64,000 nucleotides of DNA from Rhizaria sp. SCN 62-66. Its lineage: Eukaryota > Rhizaria, unplaced. The position numbers and the translations under genes are program-made. The stretch spans positions 1 to 64,000 of the forward strand of contig MEDY01000255.1 in the NCBI GenBank assembly GCA_001724265.1. The letters are read 5' to 3'. The notes beneath the pieces were generated by a model that saw only the letters and a list, made by a program, of their open reading frames with translations, was not told the origin of the DNA and made no database searches. Below, piece by piece: positions 34,935 through 47,600 of the stretch. The stretch's first letter is position 1. Every line of letters starts with the position of its first letter.

Positions 34935-37900
34935 ATGCTGTCGTCCCGCTGGCTCGGTCTGCGGAAGGTTTGTGCCTCCGCAGTCTCGACCACAACAGCA
35001 GCAGCAGCAGCTGCAGCGTCACAGGCTTTCGCCGCGGCGTCAGTCTCTGGCTTGGCGGCCGTCCGACCGGTGACTGTGACTGCGGACCGCGCACGCTTGC
35101 CGACCACCAGCAAGAACAGCGCCAATAACAACAACAGCACTATGCGCGGCGTTGATGCTCTGTGCGCTGGCCAGACTGCGCGCTTGCCTCTCCTGTTTAC
35201 CCCATCAATCCCTCTCATGTTCCGCAACAACTACAACAACAACAGCGGCGGCGGCGGCTACGGCGGCGGGTTCGGCGGCGGCGGCCGGCGGGGCAACAAC
35301 AACAGCAACAACGCCGAGGACAGTGAGGACGAGTCCGCGGCCGCGCAGCGCCAGCTCCGCATGATGGCCAACTCGCGCGCGTTTGCGTTTGCGGCCCCCT
35401 CGTCCACCGCCGCCGCCACCGCTTCGAACCCGCGCGTCAGGGCGCCCGCGAGCGCTCTGCCTAAGACAGCTGACGCGGATGCGGATGAGGAGGAGTTTGG
35501 CGATGATGACGAAGACATCGTGGTAGAGGACGTGGCCCCCGCGGCTGGTACGTTATTTCATCCTTATGTGCCGCACGTTTGACGATCATAGTCGGATTCT
35601 GTTTCAGAATCACGAGCGTATTGTTTGTTCTCTAGAACATCATTTAAGACAACTCAAATCACCATGCTTCTCCGTGTTTCTTCCATATCGCCATTATGCA
35701 CGCATGTATATGTATATATATCTTAACGCAGACGCGTACCAGCTGCCCCTGCCCTACGACAAGGCCGACGCGGCCAAGAAGTTTGTCAAGACGTGGAACA
35801 ATATCCGCGCCGACCAGGAGTTCACCAAGATCACCGCGCCGCTGGCTAAGGCCGCCGCACTCAAGACAAACCCCACGAAGCGCGGCCAAGAGCGCGCGCA
35901 GATGCTCACCGAGTTCCTCGTCGATAACAACATTGCGTACGCGCTCTCCCGCGCCCCCGCCTTCGCCTCAGCCTCAGTCTCAGCCTCCGCGTCTGACACT
36001 GCTTCTCAGAGCGGCGGTGGCAGCAGCAGCGGCCGCTCCCCCCGTGGCGGCGCCGCCGCTGCCAGTGCCGGCGCGGGCGCGGGCGTTGGCGACGCGCTGC
36101 CCCCGGCTGTCGCTGCGTTCGCGTCGGCCGCGGTCGTGCGCGTGATCGTCCGCGACGACTCGTACGCCAGCCCGGGCAACGTGACGCTCGACAAGGCGCT
36201 GCGGTGGGCCGCAGGGCAGCGGCTCAACCTGCTGATGCCGCGCGGGCAGCTGCAGCCGGAGCCGAAGCCGGAGAACAAGGCTGCGCTCGAGGACGACGGC
36301 GTGCCCGTGGCCTTCGCGATGTCCTTCTCGAAACTCCGTGCCGAGCTGCTCAACAAAGATAAGGCCGCCGCGCGCGGCGCCGCCGTGGTCAAGGAGTTCA
36401 GCCTCAACGGGCAGGCGTCGAGGGGCGATGTGGTGCGCCGTGCGCTCCAGGCCTTCGAATTTGCGCTGCAGGGCTTCTCGGTCAAAGTGCAGCTCGTGGA
36501 CAACAGGGGCAAGGCGCTTGCCAGCACCGACGGCGCGGGCAGTGTAAGTACCTCGTCGTCTAAGGGGGGGCTCGACGAGGACGCATTGGACCGGAGCGAA
36601 CGGCGCGGGCGCCGCGGCGGCGACGATGACGGCGACAGCGGCGACGGCGACGATGACCGGCGCGGCGGCCGCGGCGGCGGCGCCGGCGGTGGCGGCAAGA
36701 AGGGCAAGTTGACGAAGAAGGAGCTCGAGATGCAGAAGCGCAAGGCCGCGATCGCCAAGGCCATGTCTACCGGGGCGCCGCTGCCGGCGGACGAGGAGCC
36801 GGGCGCCGCGGGTCGCAGCGGCGGCACCAACGACGGCACTGAAACCCTGCTGGCGCTCAACGATGTGGTGATGCAGTGCGCGGGGCTGCTTGTGCAGCGG
36901 CGGAGCGACGTCAAGATCCGCCACGGGCTCGCCATGGCCATGATGACGCAGTACCTTAAGGCCAAGGGGCTCTTCACCCCGGTGTCCGGCCCCAGCGGGG
37001 CCAAGGCCGCGGTCGTGCCGACCAACGAGGGCGGCAGTCCTGTCGTGCCCTCGGAAGTACGTTCGCAATTGATCGCGATATCACACGAATTGCGCGATAT
37101 CACTCGATAATGATACCATCGTTTAATGAAAACAATTGTAATGACTCATATCAATGCCATGTACGATATATGTTAAAATTATGTATTTGTGCTGACATAA
37201 AATCTCGTTTATATCTTGTTATCACAACGCTTCACAGGAGGAGCGCGAGGCCGCGGCCAACGCAGTGTCCACACGCGCGAGCATCATGCTTGCTGCCAGC
37301 ATGTCCACTGCGCTCGACCTCACGGCGCTCAACGCCAGCAGCAGCAACAACATCTCTAGCACTAGTGCGGGCAGCGACAGTGCGGTGCCGATCGCCGCCG
37401 TCATCGCCGCAGGGCTGCTCGCGCGGCCCCTGGAGCGCGAGATGGGTACGGACGCAGCTTAGCTTTGTAATCACACATATTTTACACTCAATGTTTTGTT
37501 ATTAGTTCTTCAAAATGAAAAAATGTCATGAAAACCCATATTAATTATTTTGCATACGATGATTCATCGTTGACTTGTTGTCTTTATGTTTATCTTTGCG
37601 TTCTGTTTTACTCCCCACAACAGGCAAGCGCGGGCGCATCGAGACCGAGGAGCTGACTCTGGAGCCCGTCAGTAACCTGCTCAAGCGCATCTACGACCTT
37701 CCTAACGTGCCCGCAATCAGCGACGAGGCCAAGGGCGAGGTTGTCAAGAGCAACATCTACTTCGCGCCGGTGACCGAGGCTGCGATGCGGGAGAAGAAGT
37801 ACCTCCAGCTCGTCCCTGGTACGTTAACGTCACATTTCGCATTGCACTCTTGATTTGACAACATATATCTTGAATAAGTTACGAAATATTTGGCAATATA

Positions 37901-38183
37901 ACTTTTAAACAGTTATTTGTAAGATTTATTTGATTTACATCTAACATATGTCATCTTCTCTTGTTTATATTGTATTTCGCATGTTATTTGCTTAGGCTCA
38001 AGCAAGAAGATGGAGCTGGACGCCGAAACGCAGCAGAAGCAGTGGGCCGAGTCCACTGAGGTGCTGACTCTGCTCGCCAAGAAGGACACCGACGGGCTCG
38101 TGGCCAAGCAGAGCGCGAAGCAGGGCGGCGGCAAAGACAGTGGCAAGGATGGCAACAAGGACGGTGGCAAGAACAGTAAGTGA
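34935..38183 (+). CDS. MTIF3: Mitochondrial translation initiation factor IF3-like, expanded
   Basis: Exons 34935-35547, 35732-37056, 37238-37445, 37624-37818 and 37996-38183 (TGA) join in frame to 842 residues. The N-terminus MLSSRWLGLRKVCASAV is a plausible mitochondrial presequence. The IF3 N-domain core is seen as VVRVIVRDDSYASPGNVTL then DKALRWAAGQRLNLLM (bacterial form: IR-I-D-G-LG-S--EAL--A---LDLV). The C-domain core is KEFSLNGQASRGDVVRRALQ followed by FSVKVQLV. IF3 blocks premature subunit joining and proofreads start codon choice. At 842 residues this is several times the usual 150-280; the extra length is Gly-, Ser- and Asp-rich insertions and a long charged C-terminus. AATAAA lies about 90 bases after the stop. 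Confidence 0.72.
36542..36566 (+). repeat. Palindromic in-frame motif (IF3-like gene copy)
   Basis: Coding strand GTAAGTACCTCGTCGTCTAAG, encoding VSTSSSKG. It resembles a donor followed by an acceptor-like end but is not needed as an intron to keep the frame. Confidence 0.5.
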
Positions 38184-38660
38184 AGGAGAGCGCAAACACG
38201 TTTTACTATTTAATGCAGGTTTATATCCGCGTAGATAATCTAAGGTAAGGTCAAAGTGGCCACATTATGAAATAAACAGTTTGATTTAGACAATAAGTAT
38301 GCTATTTTTGCTATTGATACTTATCTAAGAACTGATTGTGCGCAAATGAGAGCTGTGTTACACAGTCCAAGTGATCGTGGTTGTGATGTGCCGTGCGGCG
38401 GGTCGGATAGAAGTTCGAAATTGGCATGGCTTTTCTCTGTCGACCCTGAATTCAGATGACCGTCAACAGAAGTATAACATAACTGCCCACGTTGATCGTG
38501 CATCAAGACATTAAGAATTCTTTTTATATCTCTTATGTTCTCTCTCTTGTTTATTATCTCAACTCTTTCTCGCTTACTCGCACACTCTAGAACTCCGGAC
38601 CAAACTTTCTCCGACGTCAGCACGTGCAGGCACCTGCCTCTCACTCGTTCTTCCTGCACG
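38184..38660. other. Spacer between IF3-like and HECT genes
   Basis: AT-rich tandem-orientation spacer. AATAAA near 38270 probably serves the upstream gene. An earlier in-frame ATG at 38535 exists but lies in AT-rich, non-coding-like sequence. Confidence 0.4.
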
Positions 38661-41600
38661 ATGGCCAGCGTGTCCGAGCTCGCGTCTCGTCTTGAATGGG
38701 CGACGGACGACGAGCTCACCTGCACTCTCCTCGAGTTGAGCACCGAAATCAACATGATGAATGAGAGCGACCTGACAACTCTGCACATCCCCACCTTCTG
38801 CGGCTCACTCGCCACCGCCATGCAGTCCTGGCAGGCGCCGGACGCAATCGTGCTCGCCGCGCGCGTCCTCACCGGCCTGCTTGACACCGCACCCGAAACG
38901 ATGGCCTTCGTGCACTCGCAGACGCCGCTCATCAACGTGCTGCTTGAGCACCTCAACTCGGTAGCGTACCCCGACGTCGTCGAGCTCGCAATCCCGCTGC
39001 TCGCCCGCATTGCCGCGCGCTCACCGCCCGTGCTTAACGCGCTGGACATTACCGCCGTCTACGGGTCCATCGACTTCTTCTCCGTCGTCACCCAGAGGGA
39101 CTTGTTGGGGCTGATCGTCGCGGCTGTGCACACGCACTCGCCGGTCCAGACGGTGACTCGCGCGCTACAGCTGCTGCCCATGCTCGCGCAGAAGGTGCCG
39201 CAGCGGCGCTGGCTGCCCACGCTTACCGTTAGTAGTATTGACAATAACTACAGCAACAACGAAGTGAGGAACAACGAGCGTAGCAATGCGACAGATGTTA
39301 GGGTTAGCTCAAGCGTCAGTTCAACTGCGAGTGTGCTCGATACAAAGAATGTGACTGAGAGTGGGTTACGGCTTGTCCTCGCGTCCGCACTGGCCGCGCA
39401 CAGTCGCCACAAGAAGCGCACTCGTCGTGTGAACACACACACTGCGACCGATCACGTCGACGGCGACAGCGACGACGAGTACGATGACGAGTATGATGAG
39501 GGCAGCAGCAGTGACGGCGACAACGACGCCACTGCTGCTCACGCCGCCAGTGCGAGCTCCGACTCCGCGGCGACGGAGGCCAACACGGCGGCTGTCGTCG
39601 TGTCTGCGCTGCTCAAGGCGGTTCTCAGCACCAAGGTCGTCAAAACCGCGTTTGCGACCGGTAATTACGCCACGCCGAGCTACACCCCGTCTCTGAGCTC
39701 GCTGCAGCGGCTGACTGGTGCTGCTTGTAACGCCATAAAGTGGTCCGATAGCGCTGCGAATGATGATGAGCGAAATGGTACTTTCATGTCGTGTAAGGGT
39801 GGCGACGTGACCGTGGGCGCAGCGACGATGGCGGCCGAGCTGGGTACTATGCACGGACTCACGGTCGCTGCGGCCGCTCGGCGCATGCTTGAGACCGTGG
39901 GCACGGTCAACGGGACAGTGCACACTGCTGATAAGCCCACGGCGAATACTGACAGTGTAGTGGCAGTGGCTGAGGCTCAGGGTAATACCTGTGCTGCAAT
40001 GTCTGACTCGGACGACAAAGCTGTTGATGCAAGTATCAAGTCAGACAACAGTCCTGTCGACGCACCCTCATCAGCGTCGAATGCTGACGATGTAAGCGCT
40101 CTGTGTAAGCACGTTTCATGGGGGAAGCTTGTGCCCACAGTCACTTTGCCCTTGTTCACACCTGTCACGAGTCAGATTCAGACGAGGCCGAGCAATGGCT
40201 CAACCACTGACACCGCCAGCGCCAGCGCCAACGCGATTTGTGCGGGTGTAGGTGTGAGTGGATGTGACGGTGACTGCGAGTTCAAGGAGGAAGAAGAGAG
40301 TCTCATCGACGGTTGCTGGGTGACGATGCGCCTCGCCGATGCAAGTACCCACGGAAATTGTGCGGGTGATGCATCTGTTCCTGGAGTTGCGCTCCGCCTG
40401 TTGCAGCAATACTCTCAGTCCCAGTCCCAGTCGCAGTCGCATGCACAGACACATTCACAGTTGCAGGCACAGTCAGTGGAGCTGCAGCCCGTGCCGGCCG
40501 TCGCGAGCGCGAGCGCAACCACTGACTGGGAGCAGCAATCTGACCTACAGCAGCAACAACAGCACGAGCAAGAGTAGCCAACTCACACGCGAGAGCAGAA
40601 GCGGCAGTTCCTGTCGCTGGCAGGCGACGCGCTGGTCACTTCTTTGACCCAGGCTTTCCCGAAGATACAGGGCGGCTTGGCTCTGGGGGACGGCGGTGGC
40701 TTAACTGCTGCTTCGTGCGAGATTGTCGCCGCACTTACATCCCCGTCATTGCTGCTCACGTTAAGCACTCTGTTTGAAACCGCACTGGCTCCACCTCTTC
40801 TCGCTTACAGCGACGATGCTCGCGCTGGCGCCAGCGACACGAACGCGATCGCGTTTGATATGTGCGACTCTACTGCCGGTGCGTCAAGTGCTGAGAATGA
40901 CGAGGCCGTACTTAACGCTTTGCTTCGTAGGCCGCGTACTTACACGCGCGGCACTTACACTCGCAACGGTACTTATACGAGCGACGTACTGAGTGCGCTC
41001 GCGCAACAGCACTTCGACAACAAATGTCATTGCTGCAGCCGTCGTTCTGATCACAACAATGACGATGTGACTTCTGCGTCAAAGGATGATGCTTCAAAGT
41101 GTCCATTGGCCCAGATTATCTTTCAGCTCGTTCGCTCACTGCCCCATCATCGCGCGTACAATGCCCGCGCGCTTGGCAGCAGCGCCAGTGCGAACCCCCC
41201 CGTGAGTCTCGCTCCCAACGTCGCCGCCTCTGTGGCGACCGCCGCCGCCGAGGCGTTGATGCTGGTGCTAACGACGACTGCGACGCCCGTCGTCACACTC
41301 CCTACGGGAGATCAGCCGCGGCCTCAACAACAACAACAGCAACAGCAGCAGCAACAGCAGTGCTCGCAGGCGTTGGGAGACGGGTTCGGCACTGTGGTGA
41401 CGGCTGTGACGCTTCCGCCGCCGCCGCTGCCGCTGCGGCCAGCGCCCGTCGCCGTCGCCGTCCCAGTCTCAGCCTCCGCGTCCACGACCAGTGTGAGCGT
41501 TACGAGCAATGACACGGCACGGGTCAAGTTGCGTGGCAGCGACAGTGGCAGCGGTCGCGACACTGACTCTGACAGCAATGGCAGTGGCAGTGAAGAGGCT

Positions 41601-44600
41601 GTTCTCTAGCACCTGTTGGCTCAGGCAACTGAGTACTACGGTCTTGCTCTGTTGTCCCCTCTCCAAGAAGAAGAAGAAGAAGAAGAAGAAGAGGAGGAGG
41701 GCGCTGGCGATGAGCGCGCCGACAAAAGCAACACAAGCGCTGAGGATGGTGCGACTAAGAGTGCTGCTGCCGCGACCGACATCAGTGCCGACAATGACAA
41801 CAAAGATGCTGCTGCAGATGGTAATGACGGTGCATGGGAGTAGCCGTCCCGCAACACGCGCAGTCGCACCCGCACTCGCGCGCTCAGTGTGCCTGCCACT
41901 GCCACTGCCACTGCCACTGCCACTGCCACTGCCACTGCCACTGCCACTGCTACCGTGACTGCGAACTCTAGTTCAGGCGGCAGCAAACAGAGCAACGGCG
42001 CAAGTAGCAACCGCGGGCGTGGCCGGGGCCGTGGCCGTGCCCGTGGCCGTGCCCGTGGCTGCGGGCGCGGTCGAGGCGGCAGTAACACTGCTAACGACGA
42101 TGACGCCAACGCTGACGCCCACACCGAGACCAAGGCAATCACTGGCGATATGGTCGATTCGCCCCCCACATCGCCCCCGCCCCCGCCCCCTCCTAGCGCG
42201 CGCGACATCCTTGTTGGCGCGCTGCAGAAACTGGAGAGGACGCCGCTTTTCACTGCCAACGAACGCGCCGCACTGGCGCGGCAGCATCCTCCGCTTTTTA
42301 GCCCCTCTGCGACGACGAAGGCGAGTGGATACACGTGCCAGCTCACGGTCGCACTTACACTGGCTAAGGGTGCTGTCACGTCGCTCACTTTCACAAACAG
42401 CTCCTCGAATACGAACAGTACTGCGAGCGGTGACAGTACCAGGTTCATTAAGCTCGAGTCCGTGCCTCTTGCTGTGCTGCAACAAGTTGTTGACGCTGCC
42501 CACGGTCACTTCGCAGCACTTATGTCTCGCGTAAGCGCCACCTCATCAATTGACAGCGGCAATGCTTTCCGCGTTGACTATAGTCTCAGCGGCTCGTGCA
42601 AGTACGATGTCGAGCTGCTTTTGCCTGCTAAGGTGTTTTTGCATGCGCACAAAGACACGTCACTCATCACGACTGAGACAATGACGACACCTGCAGCTGC
42701 ACTTTCAGCGGGCAACAGCGACGATTTTGAGACTCGCCCGAGCACATCTGTGTCTGTTGCTGCTGCTGTTGCTGCATCGGTGACTGCAGTCGAGACAGCA
42801 AGCGCGAATGAGTCTCAGTCATCATCGTCGTCGTCGTCGTCGTCGTCAGCGTCGGCATCGTCAGCTGCGGATACGTGTACTGCTAAGCGTGGCACGTACA
42901 CTTCACGGTCCGTCGTGCTGACGCGGCCACACGCACTCTTCGCGGTTCTCTCCGCACTTACTCACACAGTACTCACTTCTCCGCTAAGTACCCCGCTGCC
43001 AAGTCTAAGCACCCATCTGCCAGCGTCCATCAACTCAGTTGCGGCAGCGACCGCGGTTACCCACACTGCGGCGGCCGCGACCGTGGCCTCTGCGATGCTC
43101 ATCCCGCCTCTTGTCCCCAGTCCGTGGACTATGCTCACTCACTCACGTCTAAGTATCCCCTTAGACTCCGGTCACGCGAGCAAGCGTAGCGCGCAGCAGT
43201 CCGGGCTCGACAGCGCAGCGCGCGCGATTTTCTCGGTCCTGCGCCGCGCCCCCGGCCAGTCTCTGCGCGCTCCCAGCCACTCCGTGGTGACGCACATCCT
43301 GACGGTGCTGCCGCCGCTGCCGACGACGAGCGGCGCGGGCGCCAGCATCACTGGGCTCAGCGCCCTGAGCGCCAGCCTCAGCGGCGGCGTCAGCACCGCG
43401 GCCGTGGACAAGCTCTCGGCGGGGTCGCTGCTGCGCGCGCTCCTGCTGCCGCCGCTGGCGCTGCCGCTGACGTTCGCCGAGAAGGGGGCGAGCGTCGGCG
43501 TGGGGAGCCACCCGGCGGCGCTGCAGTCGCGCTGGCAGTGTAAGTACCTCGCGTCTAAGGGCCAGGGCGGCGCCTCACCCGGGACTACGCAGAAGACGCC
43601 GAGGTACCTGCAGTCTAAGGGTGTGGTGCGCCCCTGGGTACTTACATCTGCGCCTAGTCGTCTGCTCGCGGTCGCCGCGACTGTGCCCGCTGCTGCTGCA
43701 GCAGTGGCAGCGACAGCGTCTGCTGTGGCAGCTGTGGTGACTGTGGTTCTTGCCGCTGCAAATGACGCGGCGAAGGAGGCCGCCGAGGCAAGTGCGGCCG
43801 ACGCTACCCCTTCTAAGGCGGCTGATGCTGACCACGATGCTGATGGACATGCTGTTGATGCTGCTGAGGTTGCAAGCGCGAGCAATGACAAGGTTACTGC
43901 TTGCGTTGGTGTTGCGGCAGCTGTTGCTGCTGTAACAACTGCGGTCGCTTCCGTCACCGCTGCGACTGCGCTGTTGCGCTCTTTTCTCAACGAAAACGCG
44001 CCTACTAAGTATTGCATTGCATCATTTAAGGGTTTGACTTTGAGCGAGGGTGCGTTGTTTCTGCACTCTACTACTCCTTACATCGAAGGCGTTCTCACAT
44101 CTGTTGCCGACATGATTGCCGATATCACAAGCACGGAAGCTTATCTCAGTACAATCAGTGCTGATCTAAGTACTCTTGGCTTAGGACGCGCGCTTCAGAG
44201 TGTCAAGCAACAACTTTTGGTCTTGATCTCGATCACAACATCGATCGCTGCCCCACTAATTGCAACATACTTACCCAGTCAGACTGTCGCTGCTGCGGAC
44301 TTAAGCACTTCTTTGACTGACTGCGACACACGTGAGAATAGTGACATCCACGGAGCTGTGATATCACATATGCGTCGGTTTGGCGTTGCTTCAGCAATGC
44401 GGCGCTTGCACGCCTTTGTTCTGAGCGCTGCTGGTGATGACAACGGAAGTGACTCGATTTCTACCACTGTTGAGAGTGAACTATCTCGGAGTACAAAGGC
44501 AGCTGTGACTGCTGCTGCGAGTACACTCAGTATCTCCCTTGCGAGCAACAGCGTCGATTCGAGTGCAAGTGCCTGTGCCCAAATGGACGACACATGTGGC

Positions 44601-47600
44601 GAGAGCAGCATCGTTGCACGCCTTACTGCTGCTGCGCGGACACTAAGCCAAGCCGCATCAACTGCAAGTCAAGCATTGCCAGCCTCAACTGCATCACCTC
44701 TCTTAATGACTGACTGCGAGCAACAACAGCCTGTTCCGAGTGGCAATGAGCAGTCGAAGCTCAGTCAGTCCAGTGCGAGCTGGTGGCTCGGGACAATGCC
44801 GTCGGGCACTGACCCGCTCACGTCTTCTTCCAGTCTTGGTGCGCGCGATCGCAGTGCGAAGGATTCGACCAGTGCAACTCCTAACACGAACTGTGGAGTC
44901 GTGAGTGACTCTGAGCTCGTTGCGCTCAGCGAGATCCTCGACATTTTCTCTCTCACTGAGCCGAAGTCCCATGTGGATTCAAACTGTGCGGACATTCCCG
45001 GTAGCGAGGTGCCATTGCTTCCTTTAACTGCGTTTGCGCCGACCCTACACGAAGTGACGGAGTCTGGCGTGCTTGCAGCCCTCAGCTCATACCTCAATGT
45101 AAGTACCCCCTTGGACACGGAGGACCACGCACCCGTGCCTTTGTCGCTCGCAGCAGCGCGGGCCCGTGCGCTGTTAGCCGTTGCATGCGGCTTGCCTTTA
45201 GTGCCGAGCCCTTACATCACCACTGGTACTACTTGCGCTGATAACAAGAAGACTGGCAGCGAAGCTGAGACGGAGACCGGTGCAGCTTGGCTTTCCTTCG
45301 CTTCTCAAATGAAGGCCGCCACAGATCCCCTCTTCACCACTCAAAGTCAGGCCGCGCCATTTGCTTGCTCTGCGCAATTAGACGCAAGCAGTGTGCGTGC
45401 GCAGCGTTTACACGGTCTTAGCACGCTGTTCAAGTCTGCGCGCGCGGCCGCTGACTCGGCCGCGCTTCGTCTGGCGCCATTGCTGTCGCCCACGTACACG
45501 CTCGCACTCACATTGGGCTCAACGACGGCATCTCCTCTGACGACCATCACGTCGGTGGCAAACGCCCTCAACGACAGCAGTAGCGGCTCAAGCGCAAGCT
45601 GTAGCTCTGGTGCTGGTGCTGGGAATAGCATCGTCACCGTGAGTACTGGCGCTGGTGCGTTTGCGCTCTCACAGACACGCGCACAGTCCCTTACATGGGC
45701 AAAGCGGTACGTACGCCACATCCGCATGACTCTCCATCACACGAGTACAGGCTCTGACACGACTAGCCATGCAAGCTCCGCTGTCTCAGAGCCGTGCGGC
45801 TTAGCTTTCTCGACTGGCGGCTTAACATTTGTGCAGCTTGTGAGCGCTTTGTGGGACAAGACTCAAGTGACAGTCGCGCCATCACACCGTCTTCTTGCAA
45901 ACTACTTTAGCGCGAACGCTAACAACAACGCGAACAGCGCAAGTAGCGCCAGCCGCTATAGCTCAGGCTACAGCCTTTACTCGAGGCAATCGTACGGCTC
46001 TGGCGGCTATAGCGCGCAGTTACAGCCGCAGTGCCAATGGTCGCTCTCTGTCCTCCCCACAGCTGCCATTGGCGACAAGGCTGCTGACGTTCTTCGCAAG
46101 AGTCATACCGAGATCTCCAAAGTCTATCTCTACGATGTCAGTGCTTCCAACAGCAAGGCCACTGTGAGTACCTGCGGTGACCTGAGTGATCCTGCTGCTC
46201 TTGCCCCTTACACTGTCTCATGCCCAGCTTTTCCTTGTCACGCCACACCCTTAGACCTTGCTCTCATTGACAACGTGACTAAGGATGCTCACTGTGAACT
46301 TGATGCTGTCAATGGAAACGAACACTCAGAAGAGGGTAGTGCGATGCTCACGGTCACTGCTGCAGTTGCACGGATGCTAAGCCGCCCCTGGACTGTATAT
46401 TCATTCAAGCCGAATATGACAATGCTCACTATCGATGGCAACGACATCACAAGCACTGTTGGTAGTAGCCCCAGCTCGAGTAGTAACTACTCAGGCTACA
46501 TGAGCTCGTACGGTAGCCCGTACGGCTCTGCATACGGTCACACCCCCGCCCCGTCCGCCCTGTTCACTCTCGTCCCCACTGCCGTCGGCAGCGGCGCTAT
46601 CATCACTCTCAACAGCGGCGCGGGTGCCGGCACCCAGAGTCGTCGCCACTGCTCGATTCACGGCTGCCAGAGTAGCAGCAGTAGTGATAACGCCGCTGCG
46701 AGCGCGAGCGCTGCTGCATCTGAGAAGGCGGCTGCGACTAGCAAGCAGGTCAAGGCGTACTATAGCAATATCACGACGTCTGTTGCCCCGTACGATGTCT
46801 ACGTTGAGGGAGACTGGGCTGCGAGTCGCGCCGCGTCCAGAGACGGATGTTTGGCCGCTCTCGGTTCTTGTAAGGAAGTCACGGCGCAGCACCCCTGTAC
46901 TCTGTGCAGCGCCTCTGGCAGCACCACAAACAGCGCGGAGACGACCCCGGCTACAAGCGCCATTGCTAAGGCCAACGGCGGCAGCAGCGATGGTGAACAT
47001 GCGCGCAGTGTTGTGAAGATCGTCATCTCACAAGAGCAAGAGGAGGACGCGGTGATTCACAATGTGCTGTTGCCGCTGCTCCAGCTCGTGTCGAGGCTCA
47101 GTCGCGTGTTGACGAAGTGGTGGGAGTGGTACTTACCTGACGTCGTCGCGACGGTGGATCTAAGTGCCTCTAGCTCTTGCTCGAGCTCGAGCTCCAGTGC
47201 GAGTGCCGTCACTGCCGCAGCTGGCGGCAAACTCGTGAGCATTGCTCTGTTGCCGACAACCGTCACGCTGACGGCGCCGTCAGCTGTCAGGGGCGGTGGC
47301 GACGAGTTGACGACAAACAACAAGACCAAGGTTCCTGTTCCCGTGCCCGTTACTGCATACTTGCACTACATGCAAGAGACCGCCCCGCTGTCCAGCGTAG
47401 CCAGTGGAGGCATCTCCGCTTCGAGGCCCTGCTTTACGTTTGTTGCAGGCCTTGTTGGCCGCCCACGCCAGCTTCAGCCGCTGCCGTGCCCGTCTCCAGT
47501 CTTTGCGAGTATTGCGCACGCCCACAGCGGCTCAACCTCGAGCTCTAGCTCTGCTACTGCTGCTGGTACTGTCCACACTGTGAACGCAAGCGTTGATGTT

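Noticed and set aside
41636-42509. Antisense frames of 170-270 codons across the HECT gene
   Set aside because: GC-rich third positions keep antisense frames open; none shows family similarity.
43538-43562. GTAAGT...TCTAAG segments as ultra-short introns of about 20 nt
   Set aside because: Removing them breaks the long HECT frame (20 is not a multiple of 3), and all placed introns in the window are about 100 nt or longer. Kept instead as a repeated motif.
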